Shown one piece after another: positions 26,701 to 34,865 of a stretch of 64,000 nucleotides of DNA; within the stretch, counting starts at the first letter, position 1, and each line of letters begins with the position of its first letter. Under the pieces are notes generated by a model. The model was not told where the DNA came from and ran no database searches. It saw only the letters and a list, made by a program, of their open reading frames with translations. A program made the position numbers and the translations under genes. This stretch comes from Fusobacterium_C necrophorum_A (GTDB lineage Bacteria; Fusobacteriota; Fusobacteriia; Fusobacteriales; Fusobacteriaceae). The DNA is taken from contig NZ_SBAP01000003.1 in NCBI RefSeq assembly GCF_004134945.1, forward strand, positions 1 through 64,000, in the 5' to 3' direction.

Positions 26701-26791
26701 CGAACAAAGAAAAGAGTCCTAAAAGAAATAAGCTTAAAAAAATCATACTGACGGCAATCGGTTTTCGTATCGAAACTTCTATCCATTTCAT
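23744..26791 (-). CDS. RND-family efflux transporter (HAE1-like)
   Basis: A 1015-residue inner-membrane pump with 12 helices and two large periplasmic loops. The opening IEVSIRKPIAVSMIFLSLFLLGLFSL is typical of the family, and helix 4 reads GVGMLTDNAVVVVDN. Helix 10 reads GIVVNNAIVLLDF where AcrB has a Lys, as in many non-proteobacterial relatives. It would export drugs, bile acids or lipids through TolC by proton exchange. It overlaps the adaptor gene by 4 bases and is the last gene of the tolC-adaptor-pump run. Confidence 0.93.
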   Translation of the reverse strand: MKWIEVSIRKPIAVSMIFLSLFLLGLFSLFDMKTELLPNMEYPVVKITTHWPGASAQDVEKQISNKIEKVLPNIEGVENISSTSSYENSLISVEFEYGTNIENKVMEIQREIFQIRNDLPNSAKNSLVKKMEMGTGAFTLFLTFTSPNEKELSSYLEEHVKPNLESIPGVAEVIILGALKKQIQIQVNPITLANFNLSPMELYQKIRESSVVFPMGTLMNGREEYMIQALGELKTVSEYENIILHANGNTLRLKDIAKVVVSQEDVINLGFHNGNPATTIAISKSVDGSTVEINQKIMTLLRRMKKTMPSNMEYKKIFDSADSIQKSIYTVGKSALQGLLLASLFLWLFLKNKKVTLIITIAFPLAISITFFLLKRMNATLNLISLMGLAIGVGMLTDNAVVVVDNIYRHVQEEEKDVKKASFIGTKEVFSSILASTLTSVIVFLPIVFTEGIMKEMFQEMVWAIIFSNLAALIVSLSLIPMLSAQFFDRRNLLQSGGKYFRRVQKIYQKILKFFLKYRGRMVLASFFLSFFILGAGLRYIRFAFMTKQDYGYYSVIAEFKKGSDLEKIEELRRRMEDIVKKEAHTKSYFSILQKREGTISLNVDIGSKGEREKSLFDVVETVRREIEKIPDIRSTFFYEYAKGKPKKDVEFQIIGTQAESLKRIAYQMQEKLPKIQGISDISSSLDSGGKEIQILFRREKLEALGGDVRNLEQSISYFLLGGDRNNSISIKDGNEEVEVLIRLPKEARKSLEQLKNLKVKIAEKSFVSLQEIADFQESEHSLSIDKTNRLYRVSLYANDAGRGMRKIQKEFVRIFQEKNQDSSIQYRWGGEAEKMQKMMKDLLLTFFLSLFLIYALLAAQFESLLFPFLVMGSIPFALVGVILGFLITRHTMDAVAMVGIILLIGIVVNNAIVLLDFIQQEEKKGNSRQEAIQKACSLRLRPILLTSLTTIFGMLPLSLGLGEGSEVYQGLGISVMFGMTFSTFLTLLLLPASYEWIGSLRDRMKREIKTSEEN

Positions 26792-27897
26792 AGCTCTTCT
26801 CCTTTCTTCGTTTTTCCTTCTCCCATATGAGTTTTTTTCTCTTCTCGTACTTTCTCTCCATCCTGCAAACCGAATAATCCTTTTACGACAACTCGATCTC
26901 CTTCCTGAATCTCCTCGGAAATGATTTCTGTATATTCTCCGCTTTCAGCTCCTGTTTGGACTTCGATTCTGACTGCCTTTCCCTCCACAATTTTGAAAAG
27001 ATAGGGGATTAAATTTCGAATAAAAATTGCTTCCTTTGGAACGGATAAAACCTCTTTCCTTTCGACTGGCAACTGAATGGAAGCATACATACCATCCTTA
27101 AGCTCTCCTCTTTCGTTCGAAAGTAGCAATTTTGTCATAAAGTTCTTTGTATTTGTCTCCGCTATCGGATTGATTTCTTCTATCGTCGCCTCATATTCCT
27201 TCCCCAAACTTTCTACCCACAGCTTTACGTGACTGCCTTCTCCCAGCTTGGAAACATATTCTCCCGGCAATCCGATGTAAGCTTGCATCTCACTATCGTT
27301 CAAAACAGTGAAAACCTCTTCCTTCGCTTTGACATAATTGCCCTCCTTTCCGAATAAATTTCCAATTACTCCGCTAATATCCGCCCGTCTTTGTAATTTG
27401 TCATAATCGCTTTTTGCACTTTGGAACAAAGCCTTTGCAGCCTCATACTGTCCTTTGGCTGCCACATAGGAATTTTCATAATTCACATACTCCAAATGAG
27501 ATACCAGAGCTTTCTCATACAACTCTCGAAATTTACGATAGTTTCCCTCTGCAATTTGATAAGATGATTTTGCACTTTGTAAATTTGCCAGAGCTTGTAA
27601 ATAGGAAGCCTTGGTTCCCGCATCCGAAAAAAGTATGACCAAGTCTCCTTTTTTCACAAAATCTCCATTTTTTTTATAAATCTTTTCAATGCTTCCTCCC
27701 TTTTCCGTGCTGTGTCTTACCTTTTCTTTCGGCTCCAAAACGGCATCTGATTCAAAAGTTTGGAAGAGTTCATGGAATGTGATTCTTTGACTGACAACAT
27801 TTTTGACAGGAGTATTCACTTCCTCCTCCGTTTTCTTTTCACAGGCTGTCCACAAAAATATTCCGAGCAGCAATCCCCTTATGATTATTTTCTTCAT
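26788..27897 (-). CDS. RND efflux periplasmic adaptor lipoprotein (MFP)
   Basis: A 369-residue membrane-fusion protein. The N-terminus is a lipoprotein signal (lipobox LWTAC, Cys19). A first half-lipoyl segment (IEKIYKKNGDFVKKGDLVILF), an alpha-helical hairpin (residues 90-160), a second lipoyl part and a C-terminal beta-domain (EGDRVVVKGLFGLQDGEKV) follow in the classical order. It bridges the RND pump and the TolC-like channel. It starts 9 bases after the tolC stop and overlaps the pump gene by 4 bases, so all three are translated together. Confidence 0.93.
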   Translation of the reverse strand: MKKIIIRGLLLGIFLWTACEKKTEEEVNTPVKNVVSQRITFHELFQTFESDAVLEPKEKVRHSTEKGGSIEKIYKKNGDFVKKGDLVILFSDAGTKASYLQALANLQSAKSSYQIAEGNYRKFRELYEKALVSHLEYVNYENSYVAAKGQYEAAKALFQSAKSDYDKLQRRADISGVIGNLFGKEGNYVKAKEEVFTVLNDSEMQAYIGLPGEYVSKLGEGSHVKLWVESLGKEYEATIEEINPIAETNTKNFMTKLLLSNERGELKDGMYASIQLPVERKEVLSVPKEAIFIRNLIPYLFKIVEGKAVRIEVQTGAESGEYTEIISEEIQEGDRVVVKGLFGLQDGEKVREEKKTHMGEGKTKKGEEL

Positions 27898-27906
27898 AGC
27901 TTCCTC

Positions 27907-29181
27907 CTATACTAACAATGATTGATAATATTCAAATGCATAATAATACTCCAATTCTGTTTGATAATAGCTGACTTTAGCTTCTCGCAGCTGTTTTTCG
28001 GAATCCAAATAATCTACTACGGAAATCAGACCGGCATCATACTTTTCCTGTTCCATTTGAAAATTCAATTCTGCCGTTTCCAAAGCTTTCGTTTTGGAGT
28101 CTCGCAAGATTTCCAAACGACATAAGTCCAAATAAGCTTCCCGTAATTTCAAACGAAGCGAATCTTGTATTTTTTCTTGTGAAAGTTCCTGTGTCTCCTT
28201 TTCCAAAGTCGCAACTTTGTAGCTATCATATTCCCTTCCAAAAGAGAAAAGCTTCCAACGAACTTCCACACCGCCAATCCATTCCATGTCTTTCCTACTT
28301 TGATTGAAAGTTCTTCTTTCTCCCACATTTTCATAACTTGCAAAGAGATTGATTTCAGGCAGCATTTCTCCCGCTCTTCCCCTTTGCTCCGCTTTTGCAA
28401 TTTCCAGTCGATATTTTGCCGACAATACCGACATACTTGTTTCCATTGCCTGCTTCCTATCCTTGTCAAAATCAATCTTGGCACTGCATTGCTTGGGAAC
28501 AAAAAATTCCTGAATTTCTATTTTCTCATCCTTAAAAAGTCCCATTTGAATTTTTAAGTTTTCCGTTTGCACTTCTATCTCATTTTTTGCCTTCTCCATT
28601 TGAGATTCTACCGATAATAGATGATATTCCGTTTTCAATAAATCTGTTCTTGTAATCAGTTGCAGCTCAAGTTGTACTTTCTGTTTTTCATATCGTTGCT
28701 CCAATTGTTTTTTTGAATATCTCAAGGCTTCCAATTCCTTCTTGGCTCTTACGATATGAGAGTAGATTTGAATGGTTTTTAATCTTGTTTCTATTTTTTT
28801 CTGTAGATACTCTATTTCAAAAAGACTTTCATAATACTTTGCTCCTTGTATTTCGGCAACAATACTCCCTCCTTGAAAGAGAGGCTGTGTAAGAGTAACG
28901 GATTGACGATAGCCTATCTTTTCTCCTTGCTTTTCCGTTCTGTTTTTTGCCTGCATTCTTTCATATTCACTTTGCTGATAGCTTCCTGAATATACGAGGC
29001 TTGGCAGAGCTTTTTTTATGGCTTGCTTTGCTTTAATTTTGGAGGAGAGGAATTTTTTTTCAGCAATTTGCACTTCTCTACTGTGTTTCAAGGCTCTCGC
29101 AATCGCTTCCTCCAGAGTGATCTCTCCGGCAAACAGGACAGTCCCTGTTAAAAAAAATATGGCTGCTATTTTTTTCATCAT
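27907..29181 (-). CDS. TolC-family outer-membrane efflux channel
   Basis: A 424-residue outer-membrane factor: a signal peptide (MMKKIAAIFFLTGTVLFA), then long coiled-coil helices with two family repeats (EITLEEAIARALKHSREVQIAEKK, and later YDAGLISVVDYLDSEKQLREAKV). Three subunits form the exit duct for the adaptor-RND pump encoded just downstream. The ATG at 29181 follows GGAGAAAGGAG; an in-frame start at 29220 would lie inside the predicted operator and has no site. It probably opens a transcript with its own regulated promoter. Confidence 0.92.
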   Translation of the reverse strand: MMKKIAAIFFLTGTVLFAGEITLEEAIARALKHSREVQIAEKKFLSSKIKAKQAIKKALPSLVYSGSYQQSEYERMQAKNRTEKQGEKIGYRQSVTLTQPLFQGGSIVAEIQGAKYYESLFEIEYLQKKIETRLKTIQIYSHIVRAKKELEALRYSKKQLEQRYEKQKVQLELQLITRTDLLKTEYHLLSVESQMEKAKNEIEVQTENLKIQMGLFKDEKIEIQEFFVPKQCSAKIDFDKDRKQAMETSMSVLSAKYRLEIAKAEQRGRAGEMLPEINLFASYENVGERRTFNQSRKDMEWIGGVEVRWKLFSFGREYDSYKVATLEKETQELSQEKIQDSLRLKLREAYLDLCRLEILRDSKTKALETAELNFQMEQEKYDAGLISVVDYLDSEKQLREAKVSYYQTELEYYYAFEYYQSLLV

Positions 29182-29204
29182 TTTCTCCTTTCTCCTTTTT
29201 AAAT

Positions 29205-29220
29205 TTGAATAAATATTCAA
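29205..29220. promoter_or_regulatory. Predicted TetR operator before tolC
   Basis: TTGAATAAATATTCAA, a perfect 6-4-6 inverted repeat, lies 24 bases before the tolC start codon. It matches the form TTGAAT-N4-ATTCAA also found before the ABC pair and overlapping the tetR promoter. Confidence 0.55.
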
Positions 29221-29319
29221 TATTTAGCCGAATTTTTTTAATTCTACCAAAGTTGCTCATCCTATCTTTTTTCCTTTTTTCATGAAAGGAGATACTGTTT
29301 CTACAATACCCCCGCTCTT

Positions 29320-31038
29320 TCAAAGTATGGATCCCTCATACTGTGCTTTCCACAATTTTGCATAATAAGCATTTTTTTTCAAAAGCTCTTCATGCTTTCC
29401 TCTTTCCAGCAAGTTGCCTTTTTGGAATACAAGAATTTGGTCGGCTTTCTGAATAGTCTTTAAATGATGAGCAATCACAAGAACCGTTCTGTTTTTAGCA
29501 AGTTCCGTGATCGCATCCTGTATCAAAGATTCATTGATAGGATCAACGTTGCTTGTCATTTCATCCAAAATTAAAATTGGGGCATCCTTAAGAAAAGCTC
29601 TTGCAATAGATATTCTTTGTCTTTGCCCACCTGAAAGCAGCCCTCCGTTTTCTCCAATATCCGTTTCATATCCTTTCGGCAAACTCATAATAAAGTCATG
29701 TATTCTTGCTTTCCTTGCCGCTTCCATGATTTCTTCTTTTGTTGCTCCTTTTTTCCCTACTCTGATATTTTCTTCCACACTATTATCAAACAACTGTACA
29801 TTTTGCATAACAATACTGATACGATCCAAAAGTTCATCATATGGAATTTCTCTTATATCAATTCCTCCGAGTGTAATTTTTCCTTTCTCTACATCGTAAA
29901 ATCTTAATAATAAGTTAGTTATAGTCGTCTTACCTGAACCTGATTCTCCAACAAGTGCTGTCATTGTGTTTTCATCAATACCAAAGCTCAAGTTCTCCAT
30001 TTTGAACTCATCTTTTTCATAAGAAAAATCAATATTTTCAAAGGCTATATCATTCCTCTTTGGAATAATACCGTCTATCTTATCCGGTATGACATCTGCA
30101 TATAAAATTCTTCCTAATCGTTCATAAGAATCTACTGCCGAGATATAATACATATAATGTTGTTCCATCGAGGCAAAGGGCTTATAGAACTCCTTTGAAA
30201 TCACAGCAAAGATAAGAAAATGAAATATTTTCAGATTACCGTTTAGTACCAATACAACTCCCGATATAAGAAGCGATAAATATCCCATATCAAGTAAAAA
30301 TCCGAATATGGATAATTGTTTTGCCTTAAATCTTGAAGCCGCTTTGCTTGTTTCCCCAAATTTCCTTGTTCTTACTGCCAGTTCGTCATCTAAACTTTTA
30401 TTGTTAGAAAAGCTCTTCAATACAGGTATCCCTCTAACATATTCAACAAATAAGCTGACCATATCCAAAAGAGCGGAATTATTTTTGTTCTCAATTTTCT
30501 TGGACTGATTTATGCTCATCGCTAAAAATACAAGTGCAATAGGAACAGATACTGCCATGATCAGTGCCGACTTTACATCAATGCTTGCAAGACCGATGAA
30601 TACTACTATCGCTATTAAAAAATCTCCGAACATTCTTGACCACATATGCCCCACAACCATAGACATATTGTCAACATCCTTATGAAGTATTGTATTTATC
30701 TCACCAAGTCTTTCCTTGGTATAAAATCCTAAACTGAATTTTTTCAGCTTAATAATCATTTGTTCTCTAATCTGCTGAACAATATCAAAACCCGCACTAT
30801 GCTTTTTCATATCCGCAAGCATATTGCAAATGCCTTTGAATACAACAAGCAGTGCAATCGCAATAAAATATTGATATAGTCTCTCTACACTTGTTCCGTC
30901 AAAGATTTGGAAGAGGATAGAAAAGACAATAACAATCATAGTGATGGAACTTAGTCCATAAAGACCAAAAAATATGCTTGATATGATTAAATCTCTCTTG
31001 CCTGTTTTGGTAAGCAATTTTAACATCTCCCTAAACAT
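29320..31038 (-). CDS. ABC transporter, fused membrane and ATPase domains
   Basis: A 572-residue half-transporter with six helices and an ATPase domain: Walker A GESGSGKTT, signature LSGGQRQR, Walker B ILILDEMTSNVD and H-loop IAHHL. The VEYVRGIPVLKSF segment is close to that of the 14872-16644 protein, so the two pairs in this window belong to one subfamily. It overlaps its partner gene by 8 bases. Substrate and direction are unknown; the TetR regulator and adjoining RND pump suggest export, the subfamily suggests chelate import. Confidence 0.88.
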   Translation of the reverse strand: MFREMLKLLTKTGKRDLIISSIFFGLYGLSSITMIVIVFSILFQIFDGTSVERLYQYFIAIALLVVFKGICNMLADMKKHSAGFDIVQQIREQMIIKLKKFSLGFYTKERLGEINTILHKDVDNMSMVVGHMWSRMFGDFLIAIVVFIGLASIDVKSALIMAVSVPIALVFLAMSINQSKKIENKNNSALLDMVSLFVEYVRGIPVLKSFSNNKSLDDELAVRTRKFGETSKAASRFKAKQLSIFGFLLDMGYLSLLISGVVLVLNGNLKIFHFLIFAVISKEFYKPFASMEQHYMYYISAVDSYERLGRILYADVIPDKIDGIIPKRNDIAFENIDFSYEKDEFKMENLSFGIDENTMTALVGESGSGKTTITNLLLRFYDVEKGKITLGGIDIREIPYDELLDRISIVMQNVQLFDNSVEENIRVGKKGATKEEIMEAARKARIHDFIMSLPKGYETDIGENGGLLSGGQRQRISIARAFLKDAPILILDEMTSNVDPINESLIQDAITELAKNRTVLVIAHHLKTIQKADQILVFQKGNLLERGKHEELLKKNAYYAKLWKAQYEGSIL

Positions 31039-32770
31039 TTTCTGTTATCACCTCTTTCAAATTCCATCTGTCGACCTTGTTTTGAGCTTCCACCATCTCA
31101 CGATAAAAATCACAACGCTTCATCAGTTCTTCATGCCTTCCTGTATCAAGAACAAGCCCTTTATCCATAACAATAATTTGATCCGAATTTCTGATTGTAT
31201 TTAAGTGATGAGCAATGGTAATGACAGTTTTCTTCTTACTTAAATCATCAATGGCTTCCTTAATAAGCTTTTCATTCTCGCTGTCCACCGCTGCCATTGC
31301 TTCATCCAGTATAAGAATAGGGGCATTTTTCAGTATCATTCTGGCAATGGAAATCCTTTGTTTTTCCCCTCCTGAAAGTTTCACTCCCATTTCTCCAATT
31401 CTTGTATCATATCCATTTGGCAATCTTTTTATAAAATCATGGCACCTTGCTTTTTGTGCGGCTTCTATCACTTCTTCTTTCGTGGCTCCCGCTTTCCCGA
31501 TAGCTATATTTTCAAAAATACTGAAATCAAAAAGAATAACTTCCTGCTGAACACTTCCTATCAAGGCGGATATACTCTCCTGAGTATACTTCTTTATCTC
31601 TTTCCCTCCTATCTTAATCTCTCCGCTATCGACATCCCAAAATCCCATCAGTAAATTGGATACGGTACTTTTTCCGCAACCGCTTGCTCCCACGAAAGCA
31701 TTCAGACTATTTTTCTTAAAAATAAGATTGATATTTCTTAATTGAAAACTATCTTTTTTATATGCAAAGTTTACATCTTTCAATTCTATCTCCCCAAATT
31801 CCAAGCTTTCCTCTCTCTTTTCTTTTGGAAGAGGAACAAGTAAAATTGTTCCGATTGCCTTGAGGGCTTCTTTAAAAACAATTGAAAAATGTTGTAAAGT
31901 AGCAGTCTTGCTTATAGAGGCGGTAAATGCAGAAGATAGTATAATTGCCAGAATAAATTTAGCTGTTGTTATATCTCCATGGTAAAGAAAAATACTTCCC
32001 AAAATCATAACGACAACCACTCCAATTTCCATGAAAATATCAATGAGTCCCATAGGAATGGTAACGGCTCCCATACTTTTTTTCACCCAATAAACATACT
32101 CTCTTGCTGTCTTTAATGTTCTTTCACTGATTGCTTCTTCTTTTGCAAAAGCCTTAAGCACGGAAATATTTTTCACATATTCCATCAGTTCTTCTCTCAT
32201 TCTGTTTTCATGATTAAAATAAATCCCGAAATTTTTATTCATCGTATTCTGAGAAAGAACCTTTACCAAAAACATCAGAGGAACTCCGACAATCATTCCA
32301 AGTGCAAGGCGGAAATCCACAAAAATCATCGCTATCAAAATAATACTTGGAAGAAGGGTCACTGACATGATTTCAGGTAGACCATGAGCGAGATAAATCT
32401 CAACCTGTTCCACATCGTGCTGCATAATATTGGTCAGTTCTCCGGTATTATGTTCTTTGAAAAATCCTAAATTCAGTTTCTTCAGATGATTTATTATATT
32501 CAGTCTAAGCTTTGTCAGTGTTTCATAAGCCTTTTCATGTGCAAGTTTTGTAGAAAAATAAGAAAACATTCCTTTTAACAGAAAAGATAGACACATTAGT
32601 GAAAAAATATATTTCAGCTTTTCTATTTTTATATTCTTCGTAATTAAAAAACTGATTAAATAAACAAGTAATACTTGCGGTATTAAGTCAAACACTATTT
32701 TGAATCCTAAGGTTACATTGGATAAAGTGTTTTTGCCGACAACATTTTTTCTGAATTCCTTTTCAGACAT
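31031..32770 (-). CDS. ABC transporter, partner half
   Basis: A 579-residue half-transporter that should pair with the next gene product. The membrane domain is followed by Walker A GASGCGKST, Q-loop GSVQQEVILF, signature LSGGEKQR, Walker B ILILDEAMAAVD and H-loop IAHHL. The Ala after the Walker B Glu is less usual. I take the ATG at 32770 because GGAGAG lies 8 bases upstream; an earlier in-frame ATG at 32788 has no site. It is the first gene after tetR, with the predicted operator 31 bases ahead of it. Confidence 0.88.
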   Translation of the reverse strand: MSEKEFRKNVVGKNTLSNVTLGFKIVFDLIPQVLLVYLISFLITKNIKIEKLKYIFSLMCLSFLLKGMFSYFSTKLAHEKAYETLTKLRLNIINHLKKLNLGFFKEHNTGELTNIMQHDVEQVEIYLAHGLPEIMSVTLLPSIILIAMIFVDFRLALGMIVGVPLMFLVKVLSQNTMNKNFGIYFNHENRMREELMEYVKNISVLKAFAKEEAISERTLKTAREYVYWVKKSMGAVTIPMGLIDIFMEIGVVVVMILGSIFLYHGDITTAKFILAIILSSAFTASISKTATLQHFSIVFKEALKAIGTILLVPLPKEKREESLEFGEIELKDVNFAYKKDSFQLRNINLIFKKNSLNAFVGASGCGKSTVSNLLMGFWDVDSGEIKIGGKEIKKYTQESISALIGSVQQEVILFDFSIFENIAIGKAGATKEEVIEAAQKARCHDFIKRLPNGYDTRIGEMGVKLSGGEKQRISIARMILKNAPILILDEAMAAVDSENEKLIKEAIDDLSKKKTVITIAHHLNTIRNSDQIIVMDKGLVLDTGRHEELMKRCDFYREMVEAQNKVDRWNLKEVITENV

Positions 32771-32800
32771 ACTAAGCTCTCCTTTCAAAATTGAATAATA

Positions 32801-32816
32801 TTGAATTTAAATTCAT
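32801..32816. promoter_or_regulatory. Predicted TetR operator before the ABC pair
   Basis: TTGAATTTAAATTCAT matches TTGAAT-N4-ATTCAA with one mismatch in the last base; a further half-site TTGAAT begins at 32791. It lies just upstream of a possible minus-strand -10. Confidence 0.5.
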
Positions 32817-32834
32817 TTTTATCTCCTAAAATAA

Positions 32835-32917
32835 GGGGCTCTCTCAGAATACGTACTGTGTGCTACACTCTAATCTTGTGTCCAAGATCAGGGGGACAGT
32901 ATTTTGAGATAGCCTCC
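32835..32917 (-). repeat. Nested terminator-like repeat element
   Basis: The outer arms (32835-32852 and 32899-32917; core GGCTATCTCAAAATAC) pair imperfectly and match the decarboxylase terminator at 41541-41585. Between them sits a second element with ACTGT/ACAGT ends and the core ATCTTGGACACAAGAT, which matches the whole glyA terminator. It lies 58 bases after the tetR stop and probably ends tetR transcripts. Confidence 0.65.
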
Positions 32918-32974
32918 TATAGTGAGAATGATAAGATCTATAACATTGCTTTTATGATATTTATTTTGATTATA

Positions 32975-33547
32975 TTATAAGGATTCTACCCCTTTATAAT
33001 AGCATTGTGCCATCAGTTTCAACATATTTTTAGCCCACTCTTCACTTTGATAGTGCCTTGCTATCTCAAGCAGTCCTTCCGTGAAATTGCTTGCCAGAAT
33101 ATGGGCGAGCATAGGATTGTATTTCTCTTTGCCTTGCCTTTGAAAGCTGACTTCAATATGTTTTTGCATTTGTGCAATCAATTCATCCTTTGCTTTCTCA
33201 TGCTTGGTTCCTGAACTCTTATCCATCAGAATAATAAGCTTTTTACGTTCTTTTAATAATTCATGAATATATTTTTCTCCGACTTCATCAAATCTTTCCG
33301 ATGCCGTTCCCTCTTCCAAAGCTTCTTCTTCTGCAAAAGCGGGAGCAAAATTTAAATATACGGAACTTACAATTGCCTCAAACAGTTTTTCTTTGTTTGG
33401 AAAATAGGTATAGATAAGAGCGACAGGAATGTCGGCTTCTTCTGCAATCTCTGTGAGCTTGGCACTTCGATAATCTTTTTCATAAAACACTTTTTCCGCT
33501 GCACTGAGAATCCTATTTTTCACTTCTTCCTTTAAAACTTGAGCCAT
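32975..33547 (-). CDS. TetR-family regulator of the ABC and RND genes
   Basis: A 190-residue repressor with the TetR DNA-binding head (NRILSAAEKVFYEKDYRSAKLTEIAEEADIPVALIYTYFPNKEKLFEAIV) and a helical ligand-binding body. It is the first of six same-strand genes: two ABC halves, then tolC, adaptor and pump. Its own promoter is TTGACA-17-TATTAT, and a match to the TTGAAT-N4-ATTCAA operator abuts the -10, which implies autorepression. The inducer is unknown. Confidence 0.9.
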   Translation of the reverse strand: MAQVLKEEVKNRILSAAEKVFYEKDYRSAKLTEIAEEADIPVALIYTYFPNKEKLFEAIVSSVYLNFAPAFAEEEALEEGTASERFDEVGEKYIHELLKERKKLIILMDKSSGTKHEKAKDELIAQMQKHIEVSFQRQGKEKYNPMLAHILASNFTEGLLEIARHYQSEEWAKNMLKLMAQCYYKGVESL

Positions 33548-33586
33548 AACACACCTCTTTTTCTCTTTTACAAATCCTTTATAAAA

Positions 33587-33630
33587 TTGAATTCCTATTT
33601 AATAATAAATCTTTATTCATGATTTGTCAA
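33587..33630 (-). promoter_or_regulatory. tetR promoter with adjoining operator
   Basis: TTGACA (33625-33630), a 17-base spacer and TATTAT (33602-33607) form a near-consensus promoter. TTGAATTCCTATTTAA (33587-33602) matches the proposed operator in 11 of 12 half-site bases and lies over the transcription start. Confidence 0.65.
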
Positions 33631-33646
33631 GAAATTTTATTTTTGA

Positions 33647-34144
33647 TTAGTTTCTTCTTTTTGCAAAAACTTCTCCATTGATAATCCAGGTTTTTCCATT
33701 ATCCAAAGAGCTTTTATTCTCCCAATGAAAAGTATTGGGAGTAATCTCTGAAAATATCCAGTGGTTTATTCCCTTTGTTTTATCCTGATTGATAAGAATA
33801 ATCTCTTCATTTATTTTTTCAGCTTCTAAATAAATCATTTTACCTGAACAAGAGTAACAAATATCCCACTTTTGCTTTTGCGGGTTATATACCCTAATAG
33901 TGGTTCCATATTCGGCATCAGGTTGTGGATTGATGAGTCTCTCTGCTCTGGATGGACAAATAAAAATATCTTGAATTCCTTCACCGTTTAATATTTCAGA
34001 AAACAACCATTCTCCTATTACATGTCTTTCATTTTCAGTCCCTTTTCCATCAATCCATTCAATCTCCCATTCTCCAATAAGATCGCTAAAAATAGTTTTC
34101 TTTTTAGATTTTTTCCCAATTAAAGCCTTATAAAAATTATCCAT
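33647..34144 (-). CDS. Hypothetical protein, DUF1579-like (calycin-type) fold
   Basis: A 165-residue soluble protein. The pattern LIGEWEIEWIDGKGTENERHVIGEWLFSEILNGEGIQDIF, then GTTIRVYNPQKQKWDICYS and a closing FHWENKSSLDNGKTWIING, is that of small beta-barrel DUF1579-type proteins whose role is unknown. A strong AAGGAGG site precedes the ATG. It is followed by tetR on the same strand but that gene has its own promoter. The fold assignment is by pattern and is tentative. Confidence 0.7.
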   Translation of the reverse strand: MDNFYKALIGKKSKKKTIFSDLIGEWEIEWIDGKGTENERHVIGEWLFSEILNGEGIQDIFICPSRAERLINPQPDAEYGTTIRVYNPQKQKWDICYSCSGKMIYLEAEKINEEIILINQDKTKGINHWIFSEITPNTFHWENKSSLDNGKTWIINGEVFAKRRN

Positions 34145-34195
34145 ATTGATAACCTCCTTATCTAAAATATATATTAAAATGATAAATTTTCTATT

Positions 34196-34720
34196 TTATA
34201 TCTTTATAAGATGTTCTATTACATTCAATTTCCTCATTGTTGCTGTGATAGAGAGTTGTCTTTCCAGATAATTGGTATTCAATTTTTTCTTCCTTGCATT
34301 CCTAGGAAGATACATATATAGGCATTCACTTCCAATCATAAATTTTTCCTCTTCAAAGTTTCTATTTTTGAGTTCTTCAATTTTAGTCTTCTCTATACTG
34401 TCATTCGTGAAAACTAAATTTATTCGTGAATATTCATGAGTTTCATCAAAGGGATTTTCCTTTACTGCTATTTGTAATTGATTTGGTCTTTTTATGATGA
34501 CACTTAAATTTGCTCCTATCTTTTTAAGAATTGTATTATGAATTCGTTCTTCAGTCTCTTTTTCCGATAATTCTGTATCCAATATGATATTTCCGCTTTG
34601 AATATAGGTCTTTACATTTTGAAATCCTGCTTCTTGCAAAATTTGAGCTAAGTAGAACATTTTGGGTATCCTATTTTTTCCTGTTGGAGTTATTCCTCGT
34701 AACAGTGCAATCACTTTCAT
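34196..34720 (-). CDS. DUF1697-family protein
   Basis: A 174-residue protein with the DUF1697 hallmarks: an N-terminal ALLRGITPTGKNRIPKM, LAQILQEAGFQNVKTYIQSGNIIL, and a C-terminal SITATMRKLNVIEHLI motif. The conserved NxGG-type loop is altered to TPTGKN. The family is widespread and uncharacterised. GGAGGGG lies 5 bases before the ATG. It lies 51 bases before the next same-strand gene and diverges from the TetR-MATE pair. Confidence 0.88.
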   Translation of the reverse strand: MKVIALLRGITPTGKNRIPKMFYLAQILQEAGFQNVKTYIQSGNIILDTELSEKETEERIHNTILKKIGANLSVIIKRPNQLQIAVKENPFDETHEYSRINLVFTNDSIEKTKIEELKNRNFEEEKFMIGSECLYMYLPRNARKKKLNTNYLERQLSITATMRKLNVIEHLIKI

Positions 34721-34865
34721 TTCAACCCCTCCATTATTAGTAATTATAAGTTATTATTATCAAATATTTGTTGATATTATAACATTTCTGAATTTGTTTT
34801 TATAGTCTGAATTCTATTGATGAAGCTGAGAAAGGGATATAAGAGTTTATTTCTAATTTAGGTAG

